DNA of 6,764 bases from Bdellovibrionaceae bacterium UBA2351 (GCA_002344565.1 DDTZ01000069.1:1-6764); one strand, 5' to 3'. Counted from the stretch's first letter, positions 1 to 6,480 are shown. The notes: generated by a model from the sequence alone, not told the origin. A program made the numbers and translations.

Positions 1-54
1 TAAGGCGAACGGCAGAGATAGAATCACGGTTTTGCAATCGGCTTAACTCGAAAT

Positions 55-82
55 TTGACAAAAGCGAATTGTAGTATAGAAT
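55..82 (+). promoter_or_regulatory. Predicted sigma70 promoter of the GT2 gene
   Basis: A perfect -35 hexamer TTGACA (55-60) is followed by a 16-base spacer and TAGAAT (77-82, five of six matches to TATAAT). Transcription would start near 89, giving a leader of about 25 nt that contains the ribosome binding site GAGGA at 99-103. The call rests on consensus match, spacing and position directly before a gene. Confidence 0.65.
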
Positions 83-113
83 TTAGACTTTAACCGCTGA
101 GGATAGATTCGTT

Positions 114-818
114 TTGCCAGAAGTCGTAATTGTTATACCTACATTTAATCCGTCACAATTATTGTTAAATACGCTTCAAGATATATGTGATTATGAAGCG
201 TTAGCTTCAATAAAGAAGATTGTAGTAAATGACGGCTCAATTTATGGAATTGAGTATATTGAAATCGCAAAAAAAAAATTTTTGGTTGAGATTATTGAGC
301 ATTCAGTGAACAAAGGCAAAGGTGCAGGAATCAAAACTGCAGTAGCCTACATCGAAAAGTTATTGCCTGATATAGACTATATTATCACGATGGATTCTGA
401 CCACCAGCATTTAGGTAAGGACGTTATAGCTCTATTAGATTCAATTAATAAACATGGTACTGGACTCCATATTGGAGCGAGAAAGCTTGCGAAAGACAAA
501 ACCCCTCTTAGGAGTTTTATTGGCAATTTATTTTCCCGAAAATTTTTTTACTCACTTTATAGAATAGAATTGCAAGACACCCAGTCTGGTTTAAGAGCAT
601 ATCCGAAATCTTTTTTTTCCGCGCTTCTAAGGCTTCGAAGCCACCGTTTTGAATTTGAAATGGAGGCTATCATAGTTGCATTGCTGAAGAAAATTCAAAT
701 CTATGAGACCCCAATAGAAACAGTCTACATTAACAAGAACAGATCTTCTCATTTTCGTCCGCTAGTTGATTCTTTTAAGGTAATTTGGGTTATAATACGA
801 ATGAAAATACTTAAATAG
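114..818 (+). CDS. GT2 family glycosyltransferase, polyprenyl-phosphate-sugar (DPM1-like) synthase type
   Basis: This is a cytoplasmic-face GT-A fold transferase of 234 aa that probably moves a hexose from a nucleotide sugar to a polyprenyl phosphate carrier. Visible family landmarks are VIPTFN near residue 7, VNDGS (38-42, usually VDDGS), NKGKGAGIK (66-74), the metal/sugar-binding DSDHQH (94-99, usually DADGQH), DTQSGLRAYP (155-164, close to the DTQCGL motif of dolichyl-phosphate-mannose synthase-like enzymes), FEFEMEAI (179-186) and a C-terminal SSHFRPLVDS (211-220). There is no strong transmembrane segment, so it is the short soluble form. The start is TTG at 114, with GAGGA 10 bases upstream; an in-frame TAG at 84-86 leaves no upstream alternative. 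A run of ten A residues (269-278) encodes Lys53-55 and could slip. The gene ends 2 bases from the convergent radical SAM gene. The family is secure; the sugar and acceptor are not determined. Confidence 0.88.
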   Translation: MPEVVIVIPTFNPSQLLLNTLQDICDYEALASIKKIVVNDGSIYGIEYIEIAKKKFLVEIIEHSVNKGKGAGIKTAVAYIEKLLPDIDYIITMDSDHQHLGKDVIALLDSINKHGTGLHIGARKLAKDKTPLRSFIGNLFSRKFFYSLYRIELQDTQSGLRAYPKSFFSALLRLRSHRFEFEMEAIIVALLKKIQIYETPIETVYINKNRSSHFRPLVDSFKVIWVIIRMKILK

Positions 819-820
819 AC

Positions 821-2536
821 TTATTGTTTTTTCGCAGTTGCCAAACGAGAGAGCGCTTCTGACGTAAACTTTCGTTGTGCCTTGATTTTGTGTTCTGGAA
901 TAGGTTCATCTGTTGATGTTAAATACTCTTGAGGCAATAAATCGTCCATATTGAAATCTTTCTCTACGGAACCTATATCAAAGTGTTCTGGTCTTAAATT
1001 TTGGAATTTAATAACTGAGTTACTCCATACAAAGAACCAAAAATTAAAATACTTCCAAACACTTTTTCCTGAGAACTGCAATTTTAAAGTTAAAACTAAT
1101 GCCTTTAGGAAATAATAAAAACGATCTGGAGATGACAACAATTTTGCCAGTCGCTCTAAAAGTAAGATTAACGGTCGTCGGTCTTTCATTGCCATTTTCA
1201 AAAGCATCGAAACATTGATATAACCTGAGGAGTTTTTTCCAGGAAAATACTCAGGTTGAATCAAGTCTGTATAGTTTTTAAATCTGCGAAATTGAAACTC
1301 ACCTTTATTATACGTTTTAACGAAGGTCATGAAATTATTGATCACATTTTCAGTCGATTTCAAATATTTGATATTTGTTTGATATTTATAACCACCTAAA
1401 CCTAGCTTCCCTTCGCGCAAACGATTTGAAAGTTTCATTCGCTTATAGAGTGGGGTGCCTGGAAGCGCTGTAAGTAATGAGGGTTCTCCCGAAATCAAGC
1501 CGCTGGATGTAATTCCATCCAGTGTTGAATGGCAGACACCTTCTGACTCAGTGTCAAAGCCAAATATTAGCCCAGCAACCACTATGAATCCGTATGACTG
1601 GATTTTTCTGATTGAATCCGTCAAGCCAGCTTTAACATTTTGAATTTTTGCGGTTTCTAGCAATTGGTTTGTGTCGAAACTTTCAACACCTATAAAAAAC
1701 ATATCAAAACCAGCCTGATGAAGCTTTTCCATTAGTTTAGGATAATTTGCTAAGTTTATCGTTAACCAGGTGTATATGTTTACTCGTAAGCCTGTTCTTT
1801 CGCGCCACTTGATAATCTCGTCGCAAACATTTTCAGTCCAGACAGGATCTCCTAAAAAGTTATCGCAGGCGAAAAGTATTTGAAACACGTTCTTTTTTGC
1901 GAAGTAGTCAATTTCTTCAACAATCTGTTGAGGTGTGTGATTGTGAGGTTTATTGTTGTCTTTTTGAATCCGAATATCGCAAAATTCGCACAGAAATGGG
2001 CAGCCTCTAGATACTTCGATTACAGCTCCATAATAATTATGAATAGTTTCATCAAGCAGGGTTCTGTCCATATTTATGGATTTAGCCACTTCAAATTTTT
2101 TATCCCAAGTCAGGATTTTGGGTAGTTGTTGTTTAGTTTTTAACTTTGTTACAAGGTCAATAATTACGGGCTCGCCATCACCAATCACGATATGATCAAA
2201 ATCATATAACTTTTCAACCTTACCTGCTTGTAGGTAGGACCAGCAAATAGGGCCTCCCAATACAAAGGTTGCTTTAGGCTGCCTTTGACGTGCATTCTTT
2301 AAGTAAGAGAATATGGCTTGATAGTCTTGGTTGATACCAGTAAATAAATAAAGGTCGGCCTCAGGAAGGCTCGTTTCATCTTGTATTCGACTATCAAACA
2401 TTTTGATATTTAAATCGGGTATGTCTCTCAGATAAGCCGCTAAAGTGTATATCCAAACAGGCATATAATGAACACCAAACATTTGAGTTTGGGCTACAAT
2501 TTTATCTAAGTAGTGTACGAAGCAAACACTATACAA
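821..2536 (-). CDS. Cobalamin-type radical SAM protein with DUF4070-like C-terminal region
   Basis: A 571-aa protein of the B12-binding-domain radical SAM type. Residues 1-140 resemble the N-terminal Rossmann-like cobalamin domain, with LGGP (93-96) and GDGEP (119-123) typical of these proteins; no DxHxxG motif is visible, which is common in this class. The radical SAM cluster motif CxxxCxxC is Cys179, Cys183 and Cys186 in RGCPFLCEFC. Further family landmarks are GVES (283-286), the FGFDTES segment (325-331) and LLTALPGTPLY (354-364), the last strongly reminiscent of DUF4070 proteins, a group that includes hopanoid-modifying enzymes such as HpnP. Residues 440-571 are a less recognisable tail. 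Known relatives methylate or rearrange lipids and antibiotics; the substrate here cannot be read. The start is TTG, with GAGG 5 bases upstream and an in-frame stop not far above it. Translation begins 11 bases after the upstream gene's stop, so the two are probably one operon. Confidence 0.85.
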   Translation of the reverse strand: MYSVCFVHYLDKIVAQTQMFGVHYMPVWIYTLAAYLRDIPDLNIKMFDSRIQDETSLPEADLYLFTGINQDYQAIFSYLKNARQRQPKATFVLGGPICWSYLQAGKVEKLYDFDHIVIGDGEPVIIDLVTKLKTKQQLPKILTWDKKFEVAKSINMDRTLLDETIHNYYGAVIEVSRGCPFLCEFCDIRIQKDNNKPHNHTPQQIVEEIDYFAKKNVFQILFACDNFLGDPVWTENVCDEIIKWRERTGLRVNIYTWLTINLANYPKLMEKLHQAGFDMFFIGVESFDTNQLLETAKIQNVKAGLTDSIRKIQSYGFIVVAGLIFGFDTESEGVCHSTLDGITSSGLISGEPSLLTALPGTPLYKRMKLSNRLREGKLGLGGYKYQTNIKYLKSTENVINNFMTFVKTYNKGEFQFRRFKNYTDLIQPEYFPGKNSSGYINVSMLLKMAMKDRRPLILLLERLAKLLSSPDRFYYFLKALVLTLKLQFSGKSVWKYFNFWFFVWSNSVIKFQNLRPEHFDIGSVEKDFNMDDLLPQEYLTSTDEPIPEHKIKAQRKFTSEALSRLATAKKQ

Positions 2537-2547
2537 ATTGGCCTCTG

Positions 2548-4341
2548 CTAAGATTTTTTAAGAGTCAATAAAGCTAATAGGTCTTTTAATATGGCGTTGT
2601 TGGGTTGCTTTTGCAATTCATTTTCTAATTCTTGGCGTAAACCATCGAAATTTTGTCCGAAATAGTATTGGAGCAATACTTTTGTGCGCAAGTAACCAAC
2701 TGGATCTTTACTTTTATACGATTCTTTGTGGGGCCCCACAGTTAGGTGTAGTCCCAATCCAATAAAGTTTGCTTTAATTCCAGTTTCTATAAATCGGTCT
2801 GTTCTATTCATAATTTCCGGTAATTGTTTTGTGAATGCATTTTCAATTCGAATTAAAACGTTCAAATTGTCATTTTGATGGGCGAAATCTTCGGCTAAAA
2901 TTTTATTTAAAAAAAGTTTAGGCACCTGTAGGGTTTTTGGGTTTTCAACATAATCGATAAATTTATCTAAATAGATATTTTTTCTTTCAGGCTGCTTATA
3001 ATAATCTAAAATATCTTCTAAAACCTCGTAGTTTTGCCCTGGGTATTTTTCTTTGTAGCCACGAATAATCGGCTCTACAAGATTAAAGTTTCCAGCTTTC
3101 GCCAATGCCACCGAGAACGAATAGTTGTGATAGATCATTGAGCTAGAATTAAGAAGCGTATTGTGCGCCCACAATCCATATGTTTTTATCTCCGCATTAC
3201 GTGTTTGGTTTAGCATAATGAATAAAATGCAAACGGCAATGGAGAGAATTTTAGAGAGTCTCTTGAATGAGTCGTTGATGTCGTAATGAACGATCCAGCT
3301 TCCAAAAAACAGGAAAAGAAATATAAGAGAGAAATAAGTGCGATGCTCAAACGCCAAATGATCAATTGGAAAGAAGCTCGATTCTGGAATAAACGAAAGG
3401 TAGAAAAATAGAAAAAGGCTCCAGACGAGTTTTGAGGGAAGTTTGAAATAAGCTATAGCAATAATTAGCGCGTGTGCTCCCACATAAAACCAATTTAGGC
3501 TCGCCCATGGATCTTTTGGAATTGAAAAATCATATAGGAATTGCAAGTGGTATGGGGCTAGCATCAATTTAAAATAGGTAAACAAAACTTCACTTTGAAC
3601 CAAGAAATAGGTTATGGGTGTTGAGTTTTTGCCCTGAACGTTAACTTTACCAACTAAGTAAACGAGCGCCGGGAGCAGGATTACGAAAACATAAGAGAAT
3701 ATTACCAAAATCTTTGTCCCTAAATTGCTTTTAATTTTTCTATGTTGATGCAAATAGATTAATGGAAGAAAAGATAAATTTGGTTTGAATAATACGCTCA
3801 AGAATAATGCGAAAATAGATTTTTGAAAGTTTGAATCTTTTACTCCGGATATTCCTTTAAAAAAATATCTTAGCGATATGAGGCCAAGAAGTCCTGTAAA
3901 TAAAACGCTGACCTGAATTGCAGTAGTAATTGTTTGGCTATTTAGCGGATGTAAGGCAAACCCAAAGGCGCAGAACAAGGCGACTTCATTTTTGATTTGG
4001 CTTCTGCTTTTTTCGTTAAGTTCTAGGAAGAACGTATATAATTGATACGCAACCAAACTATGTAAAATGATACTTAATAATCTATAAAATAATGTCTCAG
4101 TCCCAAATGTTTGACTGATGAATGTAACAATAAGCATAAGAAGAGGGCGATCTTTAAGCCGACCGAAGATGGCCTCTCCATAGGATTTAAGCTCAGGGTT
4201 GTAGGCAATTCGATCTATGTCATCACCAATAAAGTCGCCGTTTAGCACGTAAAGGTAACTAATAAGAATTGCAGAGAATAAGGATAAAATTAGAAAGATT
4301 TTATTTTTTTTTAACGGCACATTGCCACGATAGCAGGGCAA
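2548..4341 (-). CDS. Polytopic GT-C superfamily (TMTC-like) glycosyltransferase with C-terminal helical repeats
   Basis: A 597-aa inner-membrane protein. About ten or more hydrophobic segments lie between residues 13 and 378, for example 13-32, 119-137, 141-160, 173-197, 207-230, 284-300, 335-352 and 362-377. The first extracytoplasmic loop carries FIGDDIDRIAYNP (Asp40-Asp41), followed by RPLLML (65-70). The segment EHRTY is at 332-336, and RN..., then W392 of the 'RN...LW' segment, follows at 381-400. This order matches the TMTC / protein O-mannosyltransferase-like GT-C architecture, in which the paired acidic loop is catalytic and the tail is TPR-like; residues 400-597 look like degenerate helical repeats. 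Such enzymes use polyprenyl-phosphate sugars, which fits the nearby GT2 gene. The start is uncertain: TTG at 4341 lacks a clear Shine-Dalgarno, an in-frame TAA lies just upstream, and GTG at 4320 is an alternative. A run of nine A residues (complement of 4304-4312) lies near the 5' end. The acceptor is unknown. Confidence 0.75.
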   Translation of the reverse strand: MPCYRGNVPLKKNKIFLILSLFSAILISYLYVLNGDFIGDDIDRIAYNPELKSYGEAIFGRLKDRPLLMLIVTFISQTFGTETLFYRLLSIILHSLVAYQLYTFFLELNEKSRSQIKNEVALFCAFGFALHPLNSQTITTAIQVSVLFTGLLGLISLRYFFKGISGVKDSNFQKSIFALFLSVLFKPNLSFLPLIYLHQHRKIKSNLGTKILVIFSYVFVILLPALVYLVGKVNVQGKNSTPITYFLVQSEVLFTYFKLMLAPYHLQFLYDFSIPKDPWASLNWFYVGAHALIIAIAYFKLPSKLVWSLFLFFYLSFIPESSFFPIDHLAFEHRTYFSLIFLFLFFGSWIVHYDINDSFKRLSKILSIAVCILFIMLNQTRNAEIKTYGLWAHNTLLNSSSMIYHNYSFSVALAKAGNFNLVEPIIRGYKEKYPGQNYEVLEDILDYYKQPERKNIYLDKFIDYVENPKTLQVPKLFLNKILAEDFAHQNDNLNVLIRIENAFTKQLPEIMNRTDRFIETGIKANFIGLGLHLTVGPHKESYKSKDPVGYLRTKVLLQYYFGQNFDGLRQELENELQKQPNNAILKDLLALLTLKKS

Positions 4342-4390
4342 TAATTAATTGCAAGTGAATCGGCATATAGAAACGGGATTTCTAAATTTA

Positions 4391-4434
4391 AATTGAAATC
4401 TTAAAATGAGAATTCCCAAATTAAGATTTCAATT
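4391..4434. repeat. 44-bp near-perfect palindrome in the divergent control region
   Basis: The arms AATTGAAATCTTAA (4391-4404) and TTAAGATTTCAATT (4421-4434) are exact reverse complements over 14 bases. The 16-base centre is itself nearly palindromic around GAATTC (4410-4415), so 19 of 22 base pairs match about a single axis at 4412/4413. It lies 50 bases from the GT-C start and 128 bases from the pilA start. No U-tract follows on either strand that would make it a standard terminator. It could be an operator, an attenuating hairpin in a long leader, or a remnant of a small mobile repeat. Confidence 0.85.
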
Positions 4435-4550
4435 CTAAAGTCTTGTTAATAGATTTTGAATGGTTTTGTTTTTTGGGACTTGAGAATTGAGTTTTTATAT
4501 GAAAAGATATTAGTCGTGTGTCTATTTATTGAATAATCACAAAGTTTTAT

Positions 4551-4556
4551 AGGGAG
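4551..4556 (+). promoter_or_regulatory. Strong ribosome binding site of pilA
   Basis: AGGGAG lies 6 bases before the ATG at 4563. It is one of the two best Shine-Dalgarno sequences in the window, the other being that of dnaJ, and fits high expression of a major pilin. It fixes the pilA start. Confidence 0.8.
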
Positions 4557-4562
4557 TATAAA

Positions 4563-5138
4563 ATGAAATTAAAAAGTAGATCGTTACCTAAGAGTAAAAA
4601 AGGTTTCTCACTTGTGGAGTTAATGGTTGTTGTGGCTATTATTGGTATCCTAGCGGTTATCGGTATTCCTCAATATCAAAAGTTTATGGCGAAAGCTCGC
4701 CAAGCTGAAGCAAAAACGCACTTAAATGCGATATTCCAAGGCGAAGCATCTTTTTTTACAGAATATAACACTTATACGGGCAATATGAGCGTTATCGGTG
4801 CTGGTGCTGTTGGTCAGGCATTAAGATATAATGCTGGTTTTGTTACTGCGCCTTGTACGGGTGAAAGTGCGTTGAGTCCCGCAACAACTGCGGCGAATAA
4901 TGATTTTAGAACTTTGGAGCTTGCTAAGCCAGCTACGGCGCAAGTGGCGGCTTGGATGTATGTAAATACTGATACTGCAAATGCTGCAATCACTTGTGCT
5001 GCTGCTGCGTATGAAGCAGGAGCATGGGGTAATCCAACGAATGCCAACGGTATTGCTCCAAACAACGCGAATAATAATGCGGACTTATTTTCAATCAATC
5101 AAAACAGATTGTTACGTCAAATCACTGTTGGTATGTAA
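4563..5138 (+). CDS. pilA: Type IVa pilin (PilA-like major or minor pilin precursor)
   Basis: A 191-aa prepilin. The class III leader is 14 residues and ends in Lys-Lys-Gly14; the prepilin peptidase PilD would cut before Phe15 and N-methylate it. Glu5 of the mature protein (Glu19 of the precursor) is present in GFSLVELMVVVAIIGILAVIG, the hydrophobic assembly helix, which is followed by the amphipathic IPQYQKFMAKARQAEAKTHL stretch. The mature protein is 177 aa, within the usual type IVa size. The only cysteines are Cys98 and Cys145, which could form one disulfide that sits further from the C terminus than the usual D-region loop. Residues 157-174 are rich in Asn, Ala and Pro and probably form a surface loop. 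The ATG has a strong AGGGAG and the gene is followed by its own terminator, so it is monocistronic. The divergent GT-C gene makes glycosylation plausible but unproven. Pilin family is certain; that it is the major PilA is likely from leader, size and expression signals. Confidence 0.92.
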   Translation: MKLKSRSLPKSKKGFSLVELMVVVAIIGILAVIGIPQYQKFMAKARQAEAKTHLNAIFQGEASFFTEYNTYTGNMSVIGAGAVGQALRYNAGFVTAPCTGESALSPATTAANNDFRTLELAKPATAQVAAWMYVNTDTANAAITCAAAAYEAGAWGNPTNANGIAPNNANNNADLFSINQNRLLRQITVGM

Positions 5139-5171
5139 TATTTGATCTAAATTTTATTTGAATATAAATTT

Positions 5172-5205
5172 AAAAAGAGTCTTTGCAAAAAGACTCTTTT
5201 TTTTT
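5172..5205 (+). terminator. Intrinsic terminator after pilA
   Basis: A 13-bp stem pairs 5172-5184 with 5189-5201, its core being AGAGTCTTT and AAAGACTCT. It is closed by a GCAA loop (5185-5188), a GNRA tetraloop, and followed by a T run to 5205. This is a textbook rho-independent terminator 33 bases after the pilA stop. It isolates the pilin transcript from the downstream TPR gene. Because the outer stem is A/T it may also work, less well, on the opposite strand. Confidence 0.93.
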
Positions 5206-5218
5206 GCCTTTTTATCTG

Positions 5219-5224
5219 TAGAAT
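5219..5224 (+). promoter_or_regulatory. -10-like TAGAAT directly before a start codon (possible leaderless promoter)
   Basis: TAGAAT matches five of six bases of the -10 consensus and is the same hexamer as in the promoter at 77-82. It ends 6 bases before the ATG at 5231, so transcription would begin at or next to the start codon. No good -35 hexamer lies at normal distance because that space is the terminator T run and its flank. The call is tentative. Confidence 0.35.
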
Positions 5225-5230
5225 AGCGAT

Positions 5231-5929
5231 ATGATTGCCGGATTAGTTTCTACAGTTCTTGCAGTGCTTGTGTTGTTTATGAATGTAAATCTAAAGTCTT
5301 TTACAGCTGGTAAGTCGCAAACCGCTCTTATCTGTGTAAGTGAGTATACAAGGAATTTTACCTTTGGTTTTGAGACTCAGGTGGTTGATTTTTTTTGGAT
5401 TCGATTCCTTCAAGAGTTAGATGCATTTAATCAACTAACAATTGCTGAGCCTCATTTGTGTCCCGATAAAACATCGAGTTGGCACTTTCACTTAATAAAT
5501 GTGGCATTTGATTTAGATAAAAAATTTTACGAATTGTATGTTCATGCGCCGTTGTTAGTATCAATTACTATTGGAGACGTCAAAGGTGGATCTGTTTTGT
5601 TTGATAAGTCCGTGGAAGCATATCCCAATAGCTGGACAATTTTATATCGAGCCGCTTACCAAGCTATGATTGAAGAAAAAAACAAAACAAAAGCGGCAGA
5701 ATTATTATACCGTGCGGGTAAAAATGGCGCTCCTGGCTGGGTGATGAGTTTGTCAGGTGGCTTATATAATGAATCTGGGGATCGACGTATGGCAGAACAA
5801 ATTTATTCAGAATTACTGGCCGACGCTAAAGATTCTGCTACCGCAGAAAGACTGAAACTGAAATTAGACAACAAGCTTAAAAACTTTAACATTCAGCCCA
5901 ATACGACTGATCAAAAAGTAAGAGAGTGA
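5231..5929 (+). CDS. Membrane-anchored TPR-like protein of unknown function
   Basis: A 232-aa protein with one hydrophobic N-terminal segment (about residues 3-18), either a signal anchor or an uncleaved signal; the rest is probably periplasmic. The region around VVDFFWIRFLQELDAF (51-66) and residues 84-105 resembles the conserved N-terminal part of deltaproteobacterial TPR proteins. Residues 131-163 and 167-198 fit two tetratricopeptide-like helix pairs, with W, Y, A and P at TPR-type spacing. Two non-adjacent cysteines are Cys35 and Cys77. ATG 5231 is the furthest possible start because an in-frame TAG is at 5219. No Shine-Dalgarno precedes it, and a -10-like hexamer sits 6 bases upstream. 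The stop codon is 2 bases before the next start, so the TlpA-like gene is probably translationally coupled. Position after pilA could mean a role in pilus assembly, but the pilA terminator separates the two transcripts. I do not recognise a specific function. Confidence 0.8.
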   Translation: MIAGLVSTVLAVLVLFMNVNLKSFTAGKSQTALICVSEYTRNFTFGFETQVVDFFWIRFLQELDAFNQLTIAEPHLCPDKTSSWHFHLINVAFDLDKKFYELYVHAPLLVSITIGDVKGGSVLFDKSVEAYPNSWTILYRAAYQAMIEEKNKTKAAELLYRAGKNGAPGWVMSLSGGLYNESGDRRMAEQIYSELLADAKDSATAERLKLKLDNKLKNFNIQPNTTDQKVRE

Positions 5930-5931
5930 AA

Positions 5932-6480
5932 ATGAAAACCCATATTAAAGCGCTGGCCACTACAATTGGCGTATTACTAGGCCTCATGGTCATCTACTTT
6001 ATTCTCTCCCCGCCAAAAACCATGGTTGCTCCAGGTACAAAATTGACTGAATCCAAACTCATTCTTCCCACTAGTGATCTCACCACCCTCTCCCACGGCA
6101 AACTCAACCTCCAGCAATTCGCAGGCAAGGTCATCATTTTCAATTTCTGGGCAAGCTGGTGCGCTCCGTGCATCGAAGAAGTTCCATCGCTAATCACACT
6201 GGTAAAAGCTGATCCAAACATCGTAATCATCGCTGTGTCGGGCGATCAAAACAAAGACGATATCCATGCCTTCCTGAAGTCCTTCCCTGGTTTTAATAAA
6301 CCACCAATCTACGTGGTGCAGGAAAATATGAAAGAACTCATGGACCATTTTAAAGTCGATAAGCTTCCAGAGAGTTTCATCTTTAACCCTAAAGGGGAGA
6401 TGGTTAAGAAAATCTCTGGCACAATTAATTGGCATACTCCCGAGTCTATTGAGTATTTTAAAGTCATTCGGGGCCAATAG
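5932..6480 (+). CDS. TlpA/ResA-type membrane-anchored thioredoxin-like protein
   Basis: A 182-aa thiol-disulfide protein facing the periplasm. Residues 6-25 form a single membrane anchor. The thioredoxin fold follows from about 35, with the active site WASWCAPC (Cys77 and Cys80 of CxxC) and the cis-proline Pro146 in KLPESFIF. Family members (TlpA, ResA, CcmG) reduce or otherwise handle disulfides in cytochrome c maturation or other exported proteins; the partner here is not evident. I chose ATG 5932 with a weak GAGAG 5 bases upstream. GTG 5926, whose TG overlaps the upstream TGA, would add Met-Lys and is an alternative. Base composition differs from upstream: 31 of 60 bases are G or C in 6061-6120 and again in 6121-6180, against 20 of 60 in 5461-5520. 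No terminator follows, so read-through into dnaJ is possible. Confidence 0.88.
   Translation: MKTHIKALATTIGVLLGLMVIYFILSPPKTMVAPGTKLTESKLILPTSDLTTLSHGKLNLQQFAGKVIIFNFWASWCAPCIEEVPSLITLVKADPNIVIIAVSGDQNKDDIHAFLKSFPGFNKPPIYVVQENMKELMDHFKVDKLPESFIFNPKGEMVKKISGTINWHTPESIEYFKVIRGQ

Larger units (their letters stand above)
4342..4562. other. Divergent intergenic region between the GT-C gene and pilA
   Basis: This 221-base AT-rich gap must contain the promoters of both divergent units, and no convincing ORF lies in it. The main structure is the palindrome at 4391-4434. For pilA the best sigma70-like pair I find is TTGGGA (4473-4478) with TATATG (4496-4501) at 17-base spacing, each four of six matches; no clear sigma54 GG/GC pattern was seen. 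Toward the GT-C gene, the minus strand offers TTTAAA with TATATG (about 4392-4364) at 17-base spacing, also weak. These pairs are too poor to annotate as promoters. Confidence 0.6.

Noticed and set aside
1..54. Leading bases starting with TAA, checked for the tail of an upstream gene or RNA
   Set aside because: TAA at 1-3 could be a stop codon, but no preceding codons are visible and no RNA fold or terminator was recognised.
766..796. TTGATT with a perfect TATAAT (791-796) near the 3' end of the GT2 gene
   Set aside because: The 19-base spacer is too long, the site lies inside coding sequence, and the only thing downstream is the antisense 3' end of the radical SAM gene.
1455..2125. Plus-strand open frames of 62 aa (1455-1643) and 81 aa (1880-2125)
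   Set aside because: They lie antisense within the radical SAM gene, which is supported by clear motifs, and show no ribosome binding site or recognisable family.
4357..4364. Minus-strand GCCGATTC resembling the sigma28 -10 element GCCGATAA
   Set aside because: No proper TAAA lies 15 bases upstream (only TAGA at 16), and the predicted start would be within about 10 bases of the TTG.
4814..5098. A 94-aa minus-strand frame opposite pilA
   Set aside because: It is an antisense shadow of the Ala-rich pilin codons, with no start signal.
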